From Maribacter aquimaris (lineage in GTDB: Bacteria > Bacteroidota > Bacteroidia > Flavobacteriales > Flavobacteriaceae), in contig NZ_JABTCF010000011.1 of assembly GCF_014596745.1 (NCBI RefSeq), positions 62,001-126,000 of the forward strand: a stretch of 64,000 bases of DNA, written 5' to 3'. Positions within the stretch are counted from its first letter, which is position 1. Every line of letters starts with the position of its first letter. Shown here piece by piece: positions 60,897-64,000 of the stretch. The position numbers and the translations under genes are program-made. The notes under the pieces are model-generated. The model worked only from the letters and a program-made list of their open reading frames with translations. It had not been told where the DNA came from and did not search any database.

Positions 60897-61161
60897 ATGC
60901 CCTATAAAAAATGACTTGACCAAACATCCCGCTCCCAACGCGTAACACCAATATTCAGCACAACGGTCTTTTACAAAGTAGGGATTTACTGGCCCCTAAA
61001 CGCATAAAAGTAGGGGCATTAATCGGCGTTTTAAGGCAAAACAATCCGCAGGGCCAAAAGTTTGGTCTTTATGTGATACCTTTGGTATTGCCCCCCTTAT
61101 CCACAATTAACAATTTTAGAAAATCGAAGAACTAAAATAGCCTATAGTCGCTTATACTTAG

Positions 61162-61169
61162 TAAATTTG
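61162..61169 (+). promoter_or_regulatory. Putative -7 element of aspS
   Basis: TAAATTTG, a TAnnTTTG match 23 bases before the start codon. No clear TTG at the expected distance. Confidence 0.5.
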
Positions 61170-61192
61170 CATTTTTAAAATAAATTCGATAG

Positions 61193-62950
61193 ATGTACAG
61201 AAGTCATAACTGCGGGGAATTAAGGGAATCACACATTGACAAGGAAGTAACATTGGCCGGTTGGGTGCAAAAAACCAGGGACAAGGGTTTTGTTGTTTGG
61301 GTAGACCTTCGAGATCGTTTCGGTATTACCCAGTTGATATTTGATGAGGAAAGAACTTCCCAGGAACTTTTGGAACAAGGAAGGAATTTGGGTCGTGAAT
61401 TTGTGGTCCAAGTAAAAGGGACTGTCATCGAAAGGGCTTCAAAAAATGCCAATATCCCTACAGGAAACATAGAGGTCCTGGTCAAGGAACTAACCATACT
61501 CAATACTTCCAAAACCCCACCATTTACTATTGAGGACAAAACGGACGGTGGTGAGGACCTAAGAATGAAATATCGTTATTTGGATATTCGTAGAAATCCG
61601 GTCAAAGAAAACCTCATTTTTAGGAGTAAGGTATCTATGGAGGTGCGAAATTACCTATCAAAAGAAGGTTTTATTGAAGTAGAAACCCCTTACCTTATAA
61701 AATCGACTCCAGAAGGCGCCCGTGATTTCGTCGTGCCCAGTCGTATGAACCAAGGGCAGTTTTACGCCTTACCACAGTCACCCCAGACTTTTAAACAATT
61801 ATTGATGGTCGGTGGCATGGATAAATATTTCCAGATCGTGAAATGCTTTAGGGATGAAGACCTTAGAGCGGACAGACAACCTGAATTTACACAAATAGAT
61901 TGTGAAATGGCCTTTGTGGAACAAGAAGACATCCTCGATGCCTTTGAAGGGTTGACACGACATTTATTAAAAGAAATAAAAGGAGTGGAAACCTCTAAAT
62001 TTCCACGAATGACCTTCGACGAGGCCATGGCCAAGTACGGTAATGACAAACCGGACATCCGTTTTGGGATGGAATTTGGCGAGATGAACACCGTTGCCCA
62101 ACATAAAGATTTCAATGTGTTCAATACTGCGGAATTGGTCGTGGGTATAGCGGTTCCTGGTGGTGCATCTTACACCCGAAAGGAAATCGATGCATTGGTA
62201 GACTGGGTGCGCCGACCACAGGTGGGCGCCAAAGGCATGGTTTATGTAAAATGCAATGAAGACGGTTCGTTCAAATCATCGGTAGATAAGTTTTATGATC
62301 AGGAAGACTTAGCCAAATGGGCTGAGGCTACTGGAGCAAAGGCCGGGGATCTGATATGTGTGCTCTCTGGGGACGCAAACCCAACCAGGACCCAATTAAG
62401 TGCTTTGCGTATGGAACTTGCAGAACGTCTTGGCCTTCGCAAGAACGATGAGTTTGCTCCTCTTTGGGTCATCGACTTCCCATTGTTGGAACTTGATGAG
62501 GAAACCGGGAGATACCATGCGATGCACCATCCTTTCACCTCTCCAAAACCTGGACAGATGGAACTGTTGGAAACCGACCCAGGTGGCGTTAAGGCGAACG
62601 CTTATGATTTAGTACTGAATGGAAATGAAATAGGTGGTGGTTCTATTAGAATACACGATAAGGAAATTCAAAGTACCATGTTCAAACATTTGGGCTTTAC
62701 CCCCGAAGAGGCAAAGGCACAATTCGGGTTTTTGATGGATGCCTTCCAGTACGGCGCTCCACCACATGGTGGAATAGCATTCGGTTTAGATCGTTTGGTC
62801 GCTATATTAGGAGGTCAGGAAACCATTCGTGACTTTATCGCATTCCCTAAAAACAATAGTGGCAGGGATGTTATGATCGATGCCCCTGCCGTGATTGACC
62901 AATCACAATTGGACGAGCTCAATTTATTGATTAATGACCGTAAAAACTAA
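61193..62950 (+). CDS. aspS: Aspartyl-tRNA synthetase
   Basis: 585 residues, full bacterial-type length. N-terminal OB fold ([20 protein letters not shown]), class II motif 2 ([18 protein letters not shown]), bacterial GAD insertion in the middle, motif 3 ([15 protein letters not shown]). It charges tRNA with aspartate in the cytoplasm. Its last 17 bases overlap the start of the permease gene in another frame. Confidence 0.97.
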   Translation: MYRSHNCGELRESHIDKEVTLAGWVQKTRDKGFVVWVDLRDRFGITQLIFDEERTSQELLEQGRNLGREFVVQVKGTVIERASKNANIPTGNIEVLVKELTILNTSKTPPFTIEDKTDGGEDLRMKYRYLDIRRNPVKENLIFRSKVSMEVRNYLSKEGFIEVETPYLIKSTPEGARDFVVPSRMNQGQFYALPQSPQTFKQLLMVGGMDKYFQIVKCFRDEDLRADRQPEFTQIDCEMAFVEQEDILDAFEGLTRHLLKEIKGVETSKFPRMTFDEAMAKYGNDKPDIRFGMEFGEMNTVAQHKDFNVFNTAELVVGIAVPGGASYTRKEIDALVDWVRRPQVGAKGMVYVKCNEDGSFKSSVDKFYDQEDLAKWAEATGAKAGDLICVLSGDANPTRTQLSALRMELAERLGLRKNDEFAPLWVIDFPLLELDEETGRYHAMHHPFTSPKPGQMELLETDPGGVKANAYDLVLNGNEIGGGSIRIHDKEIQSTMFKHLGFTPEEAKAQFGFLMDAFQYGAPPHGGIAFGLDRLVAILGGQETIRDFIAFPKNNSGRDVMIDAPAVIDQSQLDELNLLINDRKN

Positions 62951-64000
62951 AATCCATAAGAAGCTTAATGAACTGGAATCAACGGCCATTTGTGGTAATG
63001 ACATCAGTTCATCGGTTTTATATGTCTCGGCCCTGGCCATAGCATTTGCCGGCCAATACGCCTGGATTACCTTACTCATAGTATCCGTAGTCCTGTTTTT
63101 ATTTCGAAAGATTTATGGGGAAGTTGTAGGCGCCCTTCCGCTCAACGGGGGTACATACAACGCATTACTGAATACCACGAGTAAATTCATGGCCTCTTTT
63201 GCCGCTACCCTGACCATATTATCCTATATGGCCACAGCAGTCATTTCTGCCAATGAGGCCATGCATTACCTACATCATCTCTTACCTTCAATGCCCATAA
63301 TCATTGCAACCATATGTCTTTTAAGCGTGTTTGCGATTTTGTCTATCATCGGCATTACGGAATCGGCCAAAGTCGCCATTGGGATTTTCGTTTTCCACCT
63401 TGTTTCATTAACGGCTTTAACGGCCTTCATCGTTGTGTTTTTGTTTCATAACGGCATTGGTACTTTTATAGATAATTGGAACTTCCCTACGAATGAAAAC
63501 GGCATTTTAATAGCTATTTTTTTAGGTTTTTCCGCTTCGATGCTGGGCGTCTCGGGTTTTGAGAGTTCTGCAAATTTTATTGAAGAACAGCAAAAAGGTG
63601 TTTTTCCAAAAACATTGAAAAACATGTGGGTTATCGTCAGTGTCATAAACCCCTTGATGGCCGTATTTGCCTTGGCTTTATTTGCCATGCCTGTATTACA
63701 AAGTAGTGAGTATCAAAATACACTTTTGGTGGAAATGGCTTCGCACGTTGGTGGTGACTGGGTAGCCTCACTGATTTCCATTGATGCCTTCTTGGTATTA
63801 AGTGGTGCCGTATTAACGAGTTTCGTTGGGGTTACAGGATTATTGGAAAGAATGACATTGGACAGGATCATGCCACAGTTCTTTTTAAAGAAGAATAAAA
63901 AGGGAAGTTCGTATCGTATTATTATCATGTTCTTCATATTAGCGGTTTCCGTTCTTCTCATTACACATGGTGAGGTAACCTTGCTGGCAGGGGTCTATAC
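62934..64000 (+). CDS. APC-family amino acid permease, truncated by the window edge
   Basis: The ATG at 62934 lies inside the end of aspS, and the frame stays open to the right edge (355 codons visible). Many hydrophobic helices; [20 protein letters not shown] at the start and [20 protein letters not shown] are typical of the APC superfamily (TM1 and TM2-3 regions). [20 protein letters not shown] corresponds to the TM6 substrate region. The substrate is unknown. Overlap with aspS suggests coupled translation. Confidence 0.85.
   Translation, partial: MTVKTKIHKKLNELESTAICGNDISSSVLYVSALAIAFAGQYAWITLLIVSVVLFLFRKIYGEVVGALPLNGGTYNALLNTTSKFMASFAATLTILSYMATAVISANEAMHYLHHLLPSMPIIIATICLLSVFAILSIIGITESAKVAIGIFVFHLVSLTALTAFIVVFLFHNGIGTFIDNWNFPTNENGILIAIFLGFSASMLGVSGFESSANFIEEQQKGVFPKTLKNMWVIVSVINPLMAVFALALFAMPVLQSSEYQNTLLVEMASHVGGDWVASLISIDAFLVLSGAVLTSFVGVTGLLERMTLDRIMPQFFLKKNKKGSSYRIIIMFFILAVSVLLITHGEVTLLAGVY

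Larger units (their letters stand above)
60840..61192. other. 353-base intergenic region before aspS
   Basis: It holds the efflux terminator (60863-60896) and the aspS -7 element (61162-61169). Between them no gene or repeat is recognisable. Confidence 0.6.

Noticed and set aside
1-64000. CRISPR array or Cas genes accompanying the defence island
   Set aside because: No series of short direct repeats with regular spacers and no Cas-like protein was found on reading through.

Overview
The window reads as chromosome of a marine-type member of the Flavobacteriaceae (Bacteroidota). The grounds are the TTG / TAnnTTTG promoter elements, flavobacterial gene families (BfmA/BtgA mobilization protein, TonB receptor with a CarboxypepD_reg-like front domain, bacterial lycopene cyclase, FeoB-associated Cys-rich peptide), many short-leader lipoproteins, and moderate-to-low GC. 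Genus is not claimed.

Left part (1-15066). The C-terminal half of a membrane-anchored CHAT (caspase-like) protein converges on a two-gene unit: an ECF-like sigma factor and a transmembrane TPR protein with an anti-sigma-like layout. Divergent from the sigma gene runs a tightly spaced, 14-gene, 12.7-kb block whose products nearly all look exported or membrane-bound. It holds three paralogous lipoproteins, each with exactly seven WKNG repeats (probable seven-bladed propellers), three paralogous 'TPLT' lipoproteins, a 1019-residue Tat-type lipoprotein with a von Willebrand A domain, DUF4870- and DUF3592-like membrane proteins, and two related secreted proteins. I consider this the best candidate for an undescribed system: a sigma-controlled cell-envelope assembly or stress complex, possibly connected to CHAT proteolysis.

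Middle left (15224-20185). A GH63-like glycosidase, a 2Fe-2S ferredoxin, a small membrane protein, and an Rrf2 regulator with two matching operator palindromes, one at its own promoter and one before the membrane-protein gene. A structured intergenic element follows.

Genomic island (20186-38424, 18.2 kb). It is inserted in a tRNA-Asn gene and bounded by a 43-bp direct repeat with one mismatch. A tyrosine integrase lies at the left end. BfmA-type mobilization and helix-turn-helix genes lie at the right end, with a candidate oriT but no visible relaxase. The cargo is a defence island: an HTH/nuclease pair, a GHKL (sacsin-like) ATPase with a DUF3883-like nuclease end, a membrane-protein/DGQHR pair, a type II restriction-modification system (EcoO109I/PmeII-like enzyme plus C5 methyltransferase with its own HTH), a PLD-family protein and another PD-(D/E)XK protein. 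One cargo gene is a pseudogene with two in-frame stops, and diverged copies of an intergenic repeat suggest cassette shuffling.

Right part (38383-64000). Core genes: tRNA-Asn, RseP, a SCO protein, FeoA/FeoB with a 49-residue FeoB-associated peptide, a carboxypeptidase-regulatory-domain protein, DUF423, an S9 peptidase, a TonB receptor, lycopene cyclase and a polyprenyl diphosphate synthase. Next come a sigma factor split by an in-frame TAA, a TetR-TolC-HlyD-RND efflux operon with a candidate TetR operator inside its promoter, aspartyl-tRNA synthetase and the start of an APC permease running off the window.

All family calls come from reading the translations by eye. No database search was run.
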